Positions 36,103-46,897 are shown, counted from the first letter of the stretch. The stretch: 64,000 bases of DNA from Hydrogenophaga borbori (GCF_003417535.1 NZ_QVLS01000014.1:118295-182294); one strand, 5' to 3'. Notes: generated by a model not told the origin, from the letters alone. A program made the numbers and translations.

Positions 36103-37753
36103 GTGCTGTCTCCGTTGTGGTTTCGGCCGCGGCGCGGCGTGCGGCGCGGATCATATCCACCGCCTTCTCGGCGATCATGATCACGGGGGCATTGGTGTTG
36201 CCGCCCACGATGCGCGGCATCACCGAGGCATCGACCACGCGCAGGCCGCTCACGCCGTGCACGCGCAGCTCAGGGTCCACCACGGCGCCCTCGCCCGGTC
36301 CCATGCGGCAGGTGCCCACGGGGTGGTAGATGGTGTCGGCGTGGCCGCGCACGAACTGTTCGATCTGCGCCGCGCTCTGTGCGTCGGCCGAGGCCCGCGA
36401 CTCCACGCCGCCGAAGCGCGCCAGCGCGGGCTGGCTCAGCAGCTGCCGCATGCGCTGGAAGCCGAGCACCAGGCGCGCGGTGTCGTCCGGGTCGCTCAGA
36501 AAGGCCGGGTCGATCAGCGGCATCACCTGCGGGTCGCGGCTGGCCAGTCGCAGCGTGCCCCGGCTCTTGGGGCGCAACAGACAGACATGGCAGGAGTAGC
36601 CGTGGCCGAACACCGTCTTGCGCCCATGGTCCACCAGCTTGCCGATGACGAAGTGCAGCTGCAGGTCGGGAACGGCCTCGTCGGGCGAGCTGCGGATGAA
36701 GCCGCCCGCCTCGGCGAAGTTGGTGGTGAGCAGGCCGGTGCGCGCGCGCCGCCACTCGCCGATGCCGCGCAGCGCCGCCAGCGCACCCCGCAAGGACAGG
36801 CCGAACAGCTCGGTCGCGCGCGGCGCGCTGACCACCTGCACCACGTCCACGTGGTCGTGCAGGTGGGCGCCCACGTCGGGCAGGTGGTGCAACACCCGGA
36901 TGCCGTGCTCGCGCAGCTGATCGCCCGGCCCGATGCCCGAGAGCATGAGCAGTTGCGGCGAGCCAAAGGCACCGGCGCTGAGCACCACCTCGCCACCGTC
37001 GCGGCAGCGCGCCAGCTGCAAGGGGCCGCGCCCGCCCTTGGCGCGGTACTCCACGGCCACGGCGCGCGGTGCCTGGCCGGCCTCTTCGTCCAGCACCACA
37101 CGGCAGACCAGCGCATCGGTGATGACCGTGAGATTGGGCCGGCCCAGGTGCGGCGTGAGGTAGGCCTTGGCCGCGCTGAAGCGCTCGCCATGCTGGTGCG
37201 TGACCTGGTAGTGGCCGATGCCCTCCTGATCGGCGCCATTGAAGTCGGCGTTGATCGGGTAGCCCGCCTCGCGCCCCGCCTCGATGAAGTGCGGCACGAA
37301 GGGGTTGGGGCTGGTGAGGTCGCGCACGTTCAGCGGCCCGCCGGTGCCGTGAAAGGCGTCGGCGCCACGCTCGTTGTGCTCGGCGCGCTTGAAGATCGGC
37401 AGCACGTCGGACCAGGCCCAGCCCGGGTTGCCCGCGGCGGCCCAGGCGTCGTAGTCGCTGGGGTGGCCACGCGCATAGATCATGGCGTTGACCGAGCTGG
37501 AGCCGCCCAGCACCTTGCCGCGCGGCTGGTAGCCGCGCCGCCCGTTCAGGCCGGGCTGGGGCACGGTCTCGTAGCACCAGTTCGCCTGCCCGTTCTTGGC
37601 CAGCACCGCCAGCCCGGCGGGGCAGTGGATGAGCACGCTGCGGTCGGGCGGCCCGGCCTCGATGAGGGCCACGCGCAGGGCCGGGTCCTCGCTGAGCCGG
37701 CCGGCCAGCACGCAGCCGGCCGATCCGCCGCCCACGATGATCACGTCGTACAT
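36047..37753 (-). CDS. GMC family oxidoreductase (choline dehydrogenase-like)
   Basis: A 568-residue flavoprotein. It has the FAD site YDVIIVGGGSAGCVLAGRLSE (residues 2-22), the GMC signatures GKVLGGSSSVNAMIYARGHPSDY and GAFGSPQLLMLSGIGP, and the C-terminal active site HPVGTCRMGPGE and GGNTNAPVIMIAEKAVDMI. It oxidises an alcohol substrate that is not identified. The start at 37753 has AGGAG; an open frame upstream to 38158 is unsupported. The ABM gene overlaps its end, so they are one operon. No betaine aldehyde dehydrogenase gene is near, which argues against true choline oxidation. Confidence 0.88.
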   Translation of the reverse strand: MYDVIIVGGGSAGCVLAGRLSEDPALRVALIEAGPPDRSVLIHCPAGLAVLAKNGQANWCYETVPQPGLNGRRGYQPRGKVLGGSSSVNAMIYARGHPSDYDAWAAAGNPGWAWSDVLPIFKRAEHNERGADAFHGTGGPLNVRDLTSPNPFVPHFIEAGREAGYPINADFNGADQEGIGHYQVTHQHGERFSAAKAYLTPHLGRPNLTVITDALVCRVVLDEEAGQAPRAVAVEYRAKGGRGPLQLARCRDGGEVVLSAGAFGSPQLLMLSGIGPGDQLREHGIRVLHHLPDVGAHLHDHVDVVQVVSAPRATELFGLSLRGALAALRGIGEWRRARTGLLTTNFAEAGGFIRSSPDEAVPDLQLHFVIGKLVDHGRKTVFGHGYSCHVCLLRPKSRGTLRLASRDPQVMPLIDPAFLSDPDDTARLVLGFQRMRQLLSQPALARFGGVESRASADAQSAAQIEQFVRGHADTIYHPVGTCRMGPGEGAVVDPELRVHGVSGLRVVDASVMPRIVGGNTNAPVIMIAEKAVDMIRAARRAAAETTTETAHDPGTRGHPHRSLEGLGV

Positions 37754-37925
37754 GCTGTCTCCTGCATTGCCGGCGGCACCCGGATGGGTACGCGACAATG
37801 GGCGGCCAAGGTAGCAGGCGCCCCCTTGCCGGTGTAGGCAGACCTGCCTAGCCGCGACGCCCCGACACCCGCGCATCACGCGGGTTTCCCCTGATCCCAC
37901 TCCCTTTCTCGACGAGGTTCTTCGC

Positions 37926-38783
37926 ATGAGCAGCAACAGCATCCAGACGGTCGGCATCATCGGCTCGGGCACCATGGGCAATGGCATCGCCCAGGCCTGC
38001 GCCACCAACGGCCTGCGCGTGGTCATGGTCGACATCGCGCAGGCCGCTCTGGACAAGGGCCTGGCCACCGTCGCCGGCAGCCTGGACCGGTTGATCAAGA
38101 AAGAGAAGATGACGGCCGAGGCCAAGGCCCAGGCGCTGTCGCTGATCAAGACCAGCACGAACTACGAGGACCTCAAGGGCGCGCAACTGGTGATCGAGGC
38201 CGCCACCGAGAACGAACCGCTGAAGGTCAAGATCCTGCAGCAGCTCGACGCCCTGCTCGCGCCCGAGGTGATCGTCGCCACCAACACCAGCTCGATCAGC
38301 ATCACCAAGCTGGCCGCCGCCACGAAGCGCCCCGACCGCTTCATCGGCATGCACTTCTTCAACCCCGTGCCCATGATGGCGCTGGTGGAAATCATCCGCG
38401 GCCTGCAGACCAGCGACGCCACGCACGCCACGGTGAAGGCCCTGGCCGAGGCCCTGGGCAAGACGCCGATCACGGTGAAGAATGCGCCGGGCTTCGTGGT
38501 CAACCGCATCCTGGTGCCCATGATCAACGAGGCCTTCTTCGTGCTGGCCGAGGGCCTGGCCACGGCCGAGGACATCGACGCCGGCATGAAGCTGGGCACC
38601 AACCAGCCCATCGGCCCGCTCGCGCTGGCCGACATGATCGGCCTGGACGTGTGCCTGGCCGTCATGAACGTGTACGTCGAGGAATACAACGACAGCAAGT
38701 ACCGTCCCTGCCCGTTGCTCAAAGAGATGGTGGCCGCCGGCTACCTGGGGCGCAAGACGGGGCGCGGCGTCTACACGTACTGA
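37926..38783 (+). CDS. 3-hydroxybutyryl-CoA dehydrogenase
   Basis: A 285-residue dehydrogenase that converts (S)-3-hydroxybutyryl-CoA and acetoacetyl-CoA with NAD(P). The Rossmann motif VGIIGSGTMGNGIAQAC is at residues 9-25, with the catalytic region FIGMHFFNPVPMMALVE (His), and the substrate domain KNAPGFVVNRILVPMINEA and ending GYLGRKTGRGVYTY. It lies alone with 170 nt upstream, in which I see no clear operator. A hairpin (38782-38805; GAAGCGCC/GGCGCTTC) overlaps its stop and may act as a weak terminator. Confidence 0.93.
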   Translation: MSSNSIQTVGIIGSGTMGNGIAQACATNGLRVVMVDIAQAALDKGLATVAGSLDRLIKKEKMTAEAKAQALSLIKTSTNYEDLKGAQLVIEAATENEPLKVKILQQLDALLAPEVIVATNTSSISITKLAAATKRPDRFIGMHFFNPVPMMALVEIIRGLQTSDATHATVKALAEALGKTPITVKNAPGFVVNRILVPMINEAFFVLAEGLATAEDIDAGMKLGTNQPIGPLALADMIGLDVCLAVMNVYVEEYNDSKYRPCPLLKEMVAAGYLGRKTGRGVYTY

Positions 38784-38839
38784 AGCGCCGCACGCGGGGC
38801 GCTTCACCGGGCACGGGCTTCTGCACCCGGCACCCCGGG

Positions 38840-40194
38840 TCACTCGTCCTCGCAGACCTTGCCGGTGGGGTAGGTCGTGGTGGTGCCGCTCAGGGCGCGC
38901 ATGTAGGCCAGGTAACGCTCGGCGCGCTCGGGGGTGTTGGCCGTGATGGCTTCGATCTTGAGCGTGATGGCATATCCATCCTTATCCGCCTTGCTTTTTT
39001 TTGCGGGAGGAAAGTCAGCCTCAAAGGTCTCGGACATGCACGCGGTGGAGGCCATGCTGGCGTCGGCCAGGGCCATCAGCGTGTGGCCCGATCGGTCCTG
39101 GCTGTTCATTGGGAGGCTCACGTTGGACACCGGCAGGTAGGTGCCATCCACCCGGCGCAGGCCATGGATGACGAGGTCGCTGTCAGCCAGCACATACGGA
39201 CCGCGCAAGGTGGGAGAGGCCGGCGCGATGTGCACCACCTGGGCCGCGACATAGCCGGTGTCCTCGCCCACCGCCGCGCCAGCCTGGCGCGAATGGGCCA
39301 GATAAGCCTCGTAAGCGGCATTGACGAACAGGTTGCCCTGCGAATGGGCCACGAGCACAGCGCGTTCGGCCCGCTGGCCGGCCCGGATCAGTTGCGCGGT
39401 GTGTTCGGCCATGTCCTGTGCGGTGAGCGGGTCCGCAGCCAAGGCCGTGCTCAACGCCGTGATCTTGGCCAGCGTCGCATTGGCCAGTGCATCGAACCAA
39501 TTGCCCAGTGCCTTGTCGCTGCGCACCACCCGGGCCACCAGGCGCTGAGTGAAGGAACCCGGCTGATCGTTCTGGCCGCTGACCTGCTCCCAGAAGTGCT
39601 CCCAGCGCCGGGACAGCAGGCCATTCAACTCCGTGCTGCGCTGGCGGAACACCTCGGCCACGTCTTGCAGGCATGCATCGTCGTCGCTGCGCTTGCACGT
39701 CTGGTTGTAGAACAGCTCGTAGCGCACCGGCGCGCTGTGCCAATCGGGACCGATGAAGTTCTGTTGCTTCAGCACCTCCAGTGAGGCCCAAGCCTCCCTT
39801 CGCGTATTCCACACCCCATTGAAGAACCCCACCAGATAGGCCATGGTGTAGCAGGGGTACTGAAAGTCGACGCCGAAACCGACGCCTTCAAAGGTGTCCA
39901 GGTACTGGGCGTACGGTTTGTCGTCGGCGTAAGGCCAGGTTCGGTACCGGTCCCCGCGAGACCAGTAGGGAAACCGAGGGATCAGGTCCACCGCGGGATT
40001 CGGTGGCCAAGGCGTGGTGGCCTTTTTCACCTCGGGGTCCGTTGTTCGGGTCGCGGTGGATAGCGGTAGTTGGTCTCGATGGCCTGCTGCTTCAAGCGGA
40101 CGTCTCCGCACAGTTGCTAGGGTTTGGGGCCCGCGGCCAGCGTGGCGGTGCACAGCAGCAAGGGCATCGACGCCCACGGATATCGGATGCGCAT
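38840..40194 (-). pseudogene. Interrupted exported lipase-like gene (stop and frame change near the 5' end)
   Basis: A plausible start at 40194 (GGGGG upstream) begins a signal peptide, MRIRYPWASMPLLLCTATLA, but TAG follows after 25 codons (40117-40119) and a TGA is in the same frame at 40027. Between these stops the frame reads QLCGDVRLKQQAIETNYRYP, which looks like real protein. From about codon region 40030-40050 the reading continues in another frame to the stop at 38840, giving about 400 residues with VLVAHSQGNLFVNAAYEAY (a GxSxG-like nucleophile elbow) and no other known motif. The gene is less GC-rich than its neighbours. Either it is a pseudogene or the sequence has errors. Part 38840-40050 is the intact stretch. 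Confidence 0.6.
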
Positions 40195-40376
40195 GGTTTT
40201 CCCCCTGAGATGGCCATGGCACCGGATGTCCAAGGCACGGCACCAGCTTAGGCAGCCCCGCCCATGCATACCCTCAGGAGTTGGGCCGAAGGTGGACAGT
40301 CAAGGCCCCCCAACCGTCCGGGGAACTGAGACAAGACCCGACATCACGCCGCGCCGCTCGCCTACCATCGCCCCCC

Positions 40377-41780
40377 ATGAGCGCTTACGACTTCGATCTC
40401 TTCGTCATCGGCGGTGGCAGCGGCGGCGTGCGCGCCGCGCGCATGGCCGCGCAGCGTGGCCAGCGCGTGGCCCTGGCCGAGGTGCTGGGCACCGATGGCC
40501 TGGGTGGCACCTGCGTCAACGTGGGCTGCATCCCCAAGAAGCTGTACAGCTACGCGGCGCACTACCACGAGGCCTTCGCCGAAGCGGCCGGCTATGGCTG
40601 GCACGTGGGGGAAACACACCTCGACTGGGCCACGCTCAAGGCCAACCGGGCCCAGGAGATCGCGCGCCTGAACAGCGTCTACGCCAACCTGCTCAGCGGC
40701 GCCGGCGTCACGCGGCTCGACGGCTTCGCGCGCCTGGTCGGGGACCACGACATCGAACTCGCCACGCTGCACGCCGACGGCTCGCCGGGCCACCAGCGCT
40801 TCAGTGCCGCCCACATCCTGATCGCCACGGGCGGCACGCCCCATGTGCCGCACTTCAGCGGGCGCGAGCACGTGATCACCAGCAACGAGGTGTTCGACCT
40901 CGAGCCCTTCCCGAAGCGCCTGCTCATCGTCGGCGGCGGCTACATCGCCTGCGAGTTCGCCTCCATCTTCAACGGCCTGGGCGCGCGGGTGACGCAGCTC
41001 TACCGCGGCGAGCAGGTGCTGCGCGGCTTCGACGACGAGATCCGCCACTTCGCGGCGGCCGAGATGGCCAAGGCCGGCGTGGACCTGCACCTCAATGCCG
41101 GCGTGGTCGACATCCGCAAGACCGCCGACGGCCTCGTCGTGACCTGCGAGGACGGCAATACCCTCACCGTGGACGCCGCGCTCTATGCCACCGGCCGGGT
41201 GCCCAATACCCAGGGACTCGGGCTGGACACCGTGGGCGTGGCCCAGGGGGCCCAGGGCGAGGTGCTGGTCAATGAGCGCTACCAGACCAACGTGCCGCAC
41301 ATCCGCGCCGTCGGCGACGTGACCAACCGCGTGCAACTCACGCCGGTGGCCTTGGGCGAGGCCATGGTGGTGGTGGACGATCTCTGCGGCCCCGCGCCCG
41401 GCAAGGCCGCGCGCGAGATGAGCTACGACTTCGTGCCCACCGCCGTCTTCACGCACCCCAGCATCGGCACCGTGGGCCTCACCGAAGCCCAGGCGCGTGA
41501 ACGCTTCGGGGAGGTCACCGTCTTTCGCAGCGAGTTCAAGGCCTTGAAGCACACCCTGTCGGGCCGCACCGAACGCACGCTGATGAAGCTGGTGGTGGAC
41601 ACCCGGAGCGACCGCGTGGTGGGCCTGCACATGGTGGGCGCCGAGGCCGGCGAGATCGTGCAGGGCTTCGCCGTCGCGCTCAAGGCCGGCGCCACCAAGG
41701 CGGTGTTCGACAGCACCATCGGCATCCACCCGACGGCGGCCGAGGAGTTCGTCACCATGCGCGAGCCGGTGCGCCGCTGA
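40377..41780 (+). CDS. gor: Glutathione-disulfide reductase
   Basis: A 467-residue pyridine nucleotide-disulfide oxidoreductase that keeps glutathione reduced with NADPH. It has the FAD motif LFVIGGGSGGVRAARMA, the redox disulfide GGTCVNVGCIPKK (Cys46, Cys51), the NADPH motif LLIVGGGYIACEFASIFNGLG, and the C-terminal active His in IGIHPTAAEEF. There is no lipoyl-dehydrogenase neighbour, and CVNVGC is typical of Gor. The ATG at 40377 fits; the upstream gap holds the interrupted gene's promoter. Confidence 0.93.
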   Translation: MSAYDFDLFVIGGGSGGVRAARMAAQRGQRVALAEVLGTDGLGGTCVNVGCIPKKLYSYAAHYHEAFAEAAGYGWHVGETHLDWATLKANRAQEIARLNSVYANLLSGAGVTRLDGFARLVGDHDIELATLHADGSPGHQRFSAAHILIATGGTPHVPHFSGREHVITSNEVFDLEPFPKRLLIVGGGYIACEFASIFNGLGARVTQLYRGEQVLRGFDDEIRHFAAAEMAKAGVDLHLNAGVVDIRKTADGLVVTCEDGNTLTVDAALYATGRVPNTQGLGLDTVGVAQGAQGEVLVNERYQTNVPHIRAVGDVTNRVQLTPVALGEAMVVVDDLCGPAPGKAAREMSYDFVPTAVFTHPSIGTVGLTEAQARERFGEVTVFRSEFKALKHTLSGRTERTLMKLVVDTRSDRVVGLHMVGAEAGEIVQGFAVALKAGATKAVFDSTIGIHPTAAEEFVTMREPVRR

Positions 41781-41804
41781 GCGCACGGCGGGCCGCTCGC
41801 CCCC

Positions 41805-43079
41805 TCAGCCCCACCAGGCCAGCAGGGCCACGCCCAGCAGCGTGTGCAGCCACAGCCCCGGCGCCAACCAGCGCAGGTAGGCCCAGCCGCCCGACGCGAA
41901 CGCGGTGACCGACTTGCTGCCCGCGTGCACCAGCAGCGCCAGCATCAGCGCGTGCCGAGACCCTTCAGCGGGCGCCGCGTCGCTGAACACCGCCGCCACC
42001 GAGGCGTGCAGATCGGCCAGGGCGCCCACCACGGCGCCGGCCATCAGGCCCGCCTGGCCCAGCCAGGCCTGCAGGCCGTGCACCAGGGCCTGCACGGCCG
42101 CCAGCAGCGCCGCCACGGCCAGCGCACCGCCCAGACTGAACATGCGGTCGTCGCGCGCGCTCGGCAAGGCCTCGGTGCGCGGGGTGGCGCCCGTCACCAC
42201 CACGTCCTTGACCTCGCCACGCACGAGCCACCAACCCCAGGCCAGCGCCAGCGTGGCGGCCACCAGTACGGGCAGCCACAGCACCGGCAGCCAGGCCGGG
42301 CGCACGGCGGCCGCCACCAGCAGCAGCTGCAGTTGCGTCGACACGCAGGACAGCAGGCCCCCGCCGGCCATGGCGCGCGCGGGGGCGCTGCCCTCGCGCG
42401 CCGCCAGGCCCATGCTGGCGATGGTGGCGGTGCTCGACACGAAGCCCGAGGCCAGCGCCGACAGCGCCACCGCGTGCCGCGTGGCCAGCAGCCGGCGCGC
42501 CAGGTGGGCCGCCGACTGCAGGGTCAGCAGCAGGGCCAGCAAGGTGCCGATGGTGCGCGGATTGAGCGCCTCGCCCCACAGCGGCCGATCGGGCAGCAGG
42601 GGCAGGCCCAGCAACACCAGCGCCACCAGCAGCAGGCCGTCGCGCAGCTCGGCGGCGCGCAGCCAGTGATTGACGAAGCGGTGGGCCCGATCGCGCACCG
42701 CCAGCACCACCGTCAAGCCCACGGCCAGGCCCGCCGCCAGCGCGGCGCTGTGCGCGCTCAACACGCCGACCAGGTAGGTCAGCAGCAAGGCCACCTCGGT
42801 CGTCACGCCAGGGTCCTCGGAGCGGTCCTTCAGGTAGGCCACCAGGCCCAGGCCCGCGACGAAGGCCGCGCCCGCCACCACAATGCCGCTCAGCCCGGTG
42901 AGCGCCGCCGCGGCGCCCGTGACGCAGGTGAGCGCAAAACTGCGCAGGCCGGCCAGGGCGCGCGTCGGCCCCGCGCCCTTGCGCCGCTCGCGCTCGATGC
43001 CCACCAGCAGGCCGCAGCCCAGCGCCACGGCCAGGGTGGCGGCCGCGTGGGACAAATCGGGGGAGTTCAGGCCGTTCAC
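41805..43079 (-). CDS. MgtC/DUF4010 membrane protein
   Basis: A 424-residue integral membrane protein starting with GTG at 43079. The N-terminal third is an MgtC-type domain (LAVALGCGLLVGIERERRKG) and the rest has DUF4010 helices; about 10-12 hydrophobic segments are visible. Its function is unknown; MgtC relatives affect Mg or ATP homeostasis. It is divergent from the AMP nucleosidase gene with only 14 nt between the start codons. Confidence 0.85.
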   Translation of the reverse strand: MNGLNSPDLSHAAATLAVALGCGLLVGIERERRKGAGPTRALAGLRSFALTCVTGAAAALTGLSGIVVAGAAFVAGLGLVAYLKDRSEDPGVTTEVALLLTYLVGVLSAHSAALAAGLAVGLTVVLAVRDRAHRFVNHWLRAAELRDGLLLVALVLLGLPLLPDRPLWGEALNPRTIGTLLALLLTLQSAAHLARRLLATRHAVALSALASGFVSSTATIASMGLAAREGSAPARAMAGGGLLSCVSTQLQLLLVAAAVRPAWLPVLWLPVLVAATLALAWGWWLVRGEVKDVVVTGATPRTEALPSARDDRMFSLGGALAVAALLAAVQALVHGLQAWLGQAGLMAGAVVGALADLHASVAAVFSDAAPAEGSRHALMLALLVHAGSKSVTAFASGGWAYLRWLAPGLWLHTLLGVALLAWWG

Positions 43080-43093
43080 TTCACAATAGCCGC

Positions 43094-44602
43094 ATGCAAA
43101 AAACGCCCGAATTTACCGCCCCCCAGCGCTTCGACGACCCGGACGCCGCGCTGGATCAGGTGCGCCGCATCTACCAGCACAGCGTCGAGTTCCTGCGCCA
43201 GGCCCTGCACGACTACGTCGGTGGCGCCGATTTCCACGACGTGCGCGTGCGCGCCTGCTACCCCTACGTGCGGCTGGTGAGCCACAGCAACCTGCGCCTG
43301 GGCGAAGGGGCCGACGAACTCGGCCGCCAGCGCCTGAGCTACGGCTTCGTGGCCGGCCCGGGCCGCTACGAAACCACCCTCACCCGCCCCGACCTGTACG
43401 GCGACTACTACCGCGAGCAGTTCCGCCTGCTGCTGGCCAACCACGGCGGCGAGATCGAGATCGGCACCAGCACCCAGCCCATCCCTATCCATTTCTCGTT
43501 CGCCGAGCACGACCACGTGGAAGGCCAGATGGGCGCCACGCGCCGCGCCTTCATGCGAGACGTCTTCGACCTGCCCGATCTCACGGCCATGGACGACGGC
43601 ATCGCCAACGGCACCCACGAGCCCGGCCCGGGCGATCCGCACCCGCTGGCCCTGTTCACCGCCCCGCGCGTGGACTACTCGCTGCAGCGCATGCGCCACT
43701 ACACCGGCACCTCGCCCGACTGGTTCCAGAACTTCGTGCTGTTCACCAACTACCAGTTCTACATCGACGAGTTCATCAAGCTCGGCCACGCCGAGATGGA
43801 CAAGCCCGACAGCCCCTACATCGCTTTCATCGAGCCGGGCAACGTGGTCACGCGGCGCAAGGGCCTGGACGCCCGGCCCGGCGACGAGCTGGGCCACGCG
43901 CCGCCGCGCCTGCCGCAGATGCCCGGCTACCACCTGGTGCGCGAGGACCGCAGCGGCATCACCATGGTCAACATCGGCGTCGGCCCGGCCAACGCCAAGA
44001 ACATCACCGACCACATCGCCGTGCTGCGCCCGCACGCCTGGCTGATGCTGGGCCACTGCGCCGGCCTGCGCACCACGCAGCAGCTGGGCGACTACGTGCT
44101 GGCACACGCCTACGTGCGCGAAGACCACGTGCTCGACGAGGAGTTGCCGCTGTGGGTGCCCATTCCCGCACTCGCCGAGATCCAGCTCGCGCTGGAGGCC
44201 GCGGTGGCCGACGTGACCGGCGTGCCGCCGGCCGAGCTCAAGCGCATCATGCGCACCGGCACCGTGGCCAGCACCGACAACCGCAACTGGGAGCTGCTGC
44301 CCGACAACACGCCTCAACGGCGTTTCTCGCAGTCGCGCGCGGTGGCGCTGGACATGGAGTCGGCCACCATCGCGGCCAACGGCTTCCGCTTCCGCGTGCC
44401 CTACGGCACCCTGCTGTGCGTGAGCGACAAGCCGCTGCACGGCGAGATCAAGCTGCCCGGCATGGCCAATCACTTCTACCGCGAGCGCGTGGACCAGCAC
44501 CTGCGCATCGGCATCCGCGCGGTGGAGCTGCTGCGCGCGGGCGGCGTGGACCAACTGCACAGCCGCAAGCTCAGGAGCTTCGCGGAGGTGGCCTTCCAGT
44601 AA
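43094..44602 (+). CDS. amn: AMP nucleosidase
   Basis: A 502-residue enzyme that cleaves AMP to adenine and ribose 5-phosphate, a regulator of the adenylate pool. The N-terminal regulatory part (to about residue 180) is followed by the phosphorylase-like catalytic part (MVNIGVGPANAKNITDHIAVL, MLGHCAGLRTTQQLGDYVLAHAY, DMESATIAANGFRFRVPYGTLLCVSD). Length fits the family (about 480-500). The start codon is 14 nt from the divergent MgtC gene, so promoters must lie within coding DNA. It is followed by a TAA and the xanthine dehydrogenase-type pair. Confidence 0.95.
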   Translation: MQKTPEFTAPQRFDDPDAALDQVRRIYQHSVEFLRQALHDYVGGADFHDVRVRACYPYVRLVSHSNLRLGEGADELGRQRLSYGFVAGPGRYETTLTRPDLYGDYYREQFRLLLANHGGEIEIGTSTQPIPIHFSFAEHDHVEGQMGATRRAFMRDVFDLPDLTAMDDGIANGTHEPGPGDPHPLALFTAPRVDYSLQRMRHYTGTSPDWFQNFVLFTNYQFYIDEFIKLGHAEMDKPDSPYIAFIEPGNVVTRRKGLDARPGDELGHAPPRLPQMPGYHLVREDRSGITMVNIGVGPANAKNITDHIAVLRPHAWLMLGHCAGLRTTQQLGDYVLAHAYVREDHVLDEELPLWVPIPALAEIQLALEAAVADVTGVPPAELKRIMRTGTVASTDNRNWELLPDNTPQRRFSQSRAVALDMESATIAANGFRFRVPYGTLLCVSDKPLHGEIKLPGMANHFYRERVDQHLRIGIRAVELLRAGGVDQLHSRKLRSFAEVAFQ

Positions 44603-44613
44603 GGAGAAGCCGC

Positions 44614-46887
44614 ATGGCGACCACCCGACGCAAGTTCGTCCTCGGCACCCTGGGCATCGCCGGCGCCCTGGTGGTGGGCTGGGGCCTGATGCCACCGCGC
44701 CAGCGCCTCACCACGGCGCAGCCGCTGCCCACGGGCGAAGGCGAGGTGGCCTTCAACGGCTGGGTCCGGATCGCGCGCGACGGCACGGTCACCGTGACGC
44801 TGGCCAAGAGCGAGATGGGCCAGGGCGTGGTCACCTCCTTGTGCATGCTGCTGGCCGAGGAGCTGGACGCCGACTGGTCGCGCGTGCGCTGGCAGCCGTC
44901 GCCCATCGACGCCATCTACAACAACATCGCCAGCGTGGTCGACGGCCTGCCGGTGCACCCCGACACCGACAACCTCGCCGTCGACGCCGTGCGCTGGCTC
45001 ACCGCCAAGGCCATGCGCGAGATCGGCGTGATGATGACCGGCGGCTCGTCCAGCGTGAAGGACCTGTGGCTGCCCATGCGCCAGGCCGGCGCGTCCGCGC
45101 GCCAGATGCTGGTGGCCGCCGCCGCCGCGCAATGGGGCGTCGCCGCGGCCGACTGCGGCACCGAGAACGGCGAGGTGATCGCGCCCGACGGCCGCCGCCA
45201 GGGCTACGGCGCCCTGGCCGCCGCGGCGGCGCAGCAAGCGCTGCCGCGCGACCCGCCGCTCAAGGCGCCCGAGCGCTTCAAGCGCATCGGCCAAGCCACG
45301 CGCCGCCTGGACACGCCCGGCAAGATCGATGGCAGCGCGCGCTTCGGCATCGACGCCCTGCCCGAAGGCCTGCTGTACGCCAGCGTGCGCCTGTGCCCCA
45401 CCCTGGGTGGCCGCGCGCACAGCCACGACGACGCCGCGGCGCGCGCGGTGCGCGGCGTCAAGGCCGTGCTGGCCGTGGAGCCCCTGCGCGGCGGCACCGG
45501 CGGCGTGGCGGTGATCGCCGACCACCCCTGGCGCGCCCGCCAGGCGGCCGACAAGCTGGACGTGAACTGGGACCACGGCGCGCTCGCCAGTTTCTCCAGC
45601 GCGCAGGCCATCGAGGGTTTCGCCGCCGCCGCGCGCACCGAAAAGGGCTTTGCCTTCTACGAGACCGGCGAGGTGGACGCCGCGCTCGCAGGCGCCGCGG
45701 CGCGCATCGAGGCCGAGTACCGCGCACCCTACCTGGCCCATGAGGCCCTGGAGCCCATCAACTGCACCGTGCTGTTCGAGGGCAACAAGGCCACGGTGTG
45801 GGTGTCGACCCAGGTGCCCGGGCTGGCGCGCAAGGCCGCGGCCGGGGCCCTGGGCCTGCCCGACGAGGCCGTGGCGGTGCATGTGCTCATGCTGGGCGGC
45901 GGCTTTGGCCGCCGGCTGGAGGTGGACTTCATCGCCCAGGCCGCCGCCATCGCCAAGGCGGTGCCGGGACATCCGGTGCAGACGCTCTGGAGCCGCGAGC
46001 AGGACATCCGCCACGACCTGTACCGCCCGGCCTGCGCGGCGCGCTTCGAGGCTGGCTTCGACGCCGACAAGCGGCTCGTCGCCTGGAAAAACACCAGCGC
46101 GGGCCAGGCCATCGTGCCGCAGGTGCTCACGCGCGCCTTCGGCCTGCCCGGCGGCGGGCCCGACAAGACCACCAGCGAGGGCGCTTTCGACCAGGCCTAC
46201 GAGTGGCCAGCCGCCCGCATCGCGCACGTCAAGGTGGACGCGCCGCTGCAGGTGGGCTTCTGGCGTTCCGTGGGGCATTCGCACCAGGCCTTCTTCAAGG
46301 AAGGCTTCGTCGACGAGTGCGCGCACGCGGCGGGCCAGGACCCGCTGGCCTTTCGCGAATCGCTGCTGCGCCGGCACCCGAAACAGCTGGCCGTGCTGCG
46401 GGCCGCCGCCCAGGCCGCGGGCTGGGGCACCCCCTCGCCGCCCGCGCCCGACGGCGCGCGGACCGCGCGCGGCATCGCCCTGCACGATTCCTTCGGCTCC
46501 ACGGTCGCGCAGGTGGCCGAGGTCTCGCTCGGCCCCGACAAGGCCATCCGCGTGCACCGCGTCTGGTGCGCCATCGACTGCGGCTTTGCCGTCAACCCGG
46601 CGGGCATCCGCCAGCAGTTGGAGGGCGGCGTGGTGTTCGGCCTGTCGGCCGCGCTGCATGGCGGCGTGGAGATCGTCGACGGCCAGGTGCAGCAGAGCAA
46701 CTTTCACGACCAGCCCATCCTGCGGCTCAACGAAGCGCCGCGCGTGGACTGCCTGATCCTGCCGGGTGACGGCTCCCCCGAGGGTGTGGGCGAGCCCGGT
46801 GTGCCGCCGATCGCGCCCGCCGTGGCCAACGCGCTGTTTGCGCTCACCGGGCAGCGCCTGCGCAGCCTGCCCCTGAAACTCGCCTGA
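44614..46887 (+). CDS. Molybdenum hydroxylase large subunit with Tat signal (IorB-like)
   Basis: A 757-residue protein of the xanthine dehydrogenase family, closest to IorB-type large subunits. The N-terminus [21 protein letters not shown] is a twin-arginine signal, so it is exported with its folded cofactor. Later motifs are [40 protein letters not shown], and the C-terminal [23 protein letters not shown] and [19 protein letters not shown] (catalytic Glu). It oxidises an aldehyde or N-heterocycle; substrate unknown. The 2Fe-2S subunit gene follows after 10 nt. No FAD subunit or dedicated insertion chaperone is present nearby. Confidence 0.9.
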   Translation: MATTRRKFVLGTLGIAGALVVGWGLMPPRQRLTTAQPLPTGEGEVAFNGWVRIARDGTVTVTLAKSEMGQGVVTSLCMLLAEELDADWSRVRWQPSPIDAIYNNIASVVDGLPVHPDTDNLAVDAVRWLTAKAMREIGVMMTGGSSSVKDLWLPMRQAGASARQMLVAAAAAQWGVAAADCGTENGEVIAPDGRRQGYGALAAAAAQQALPRDPPLKAPERFKRIGQATRRLDTPGKIDGSARFGIDALPEGLLYASVRLCPTLGGRAHSHDDAAARAVRGVKAVLAVEPLRGGTGGVAVIADHPWRARQAADKLDVNWDHGALASFSSAQAIEGFAAAARTEKGFAFYETGEVDAALAGAAARIEAEYRAPYLAHEALEPINCTVLFEGNKATVWVSTQVPGLARKAAAGALGLPDEAVAVHVLMLGGGFGRRLEVDFIAQAAAIAKAVPGHPVQTLWSREQDIRHDLYRPACAARFEAGFDADKRLVAWKNTSAGQAIVPQVLTRAFGLPGGGPDKTTSEGAFDQAYEWPAARIAHVKVDAPLQVGFWRSVGHSHQAFFKEGFVDECAHAAGQDPLAFRESLLRRHPKQLAVLRAAAQAAGWGTPSPPAPDGARTARGIALHDSFGSTVAQVAEVSLGPDKAIRVHRVWCAIDCGFAVNPAGIRQQLEGGVVFGLSAALHGGVEIVDGQVQQSNFHDQPILRLNEAPRVDCLILPGDGSPEGVGEPGVPPIAPAVANALFALTGQRLRSLPLKLA

Positions 46888-46897
46888 GGAGCCGCCC

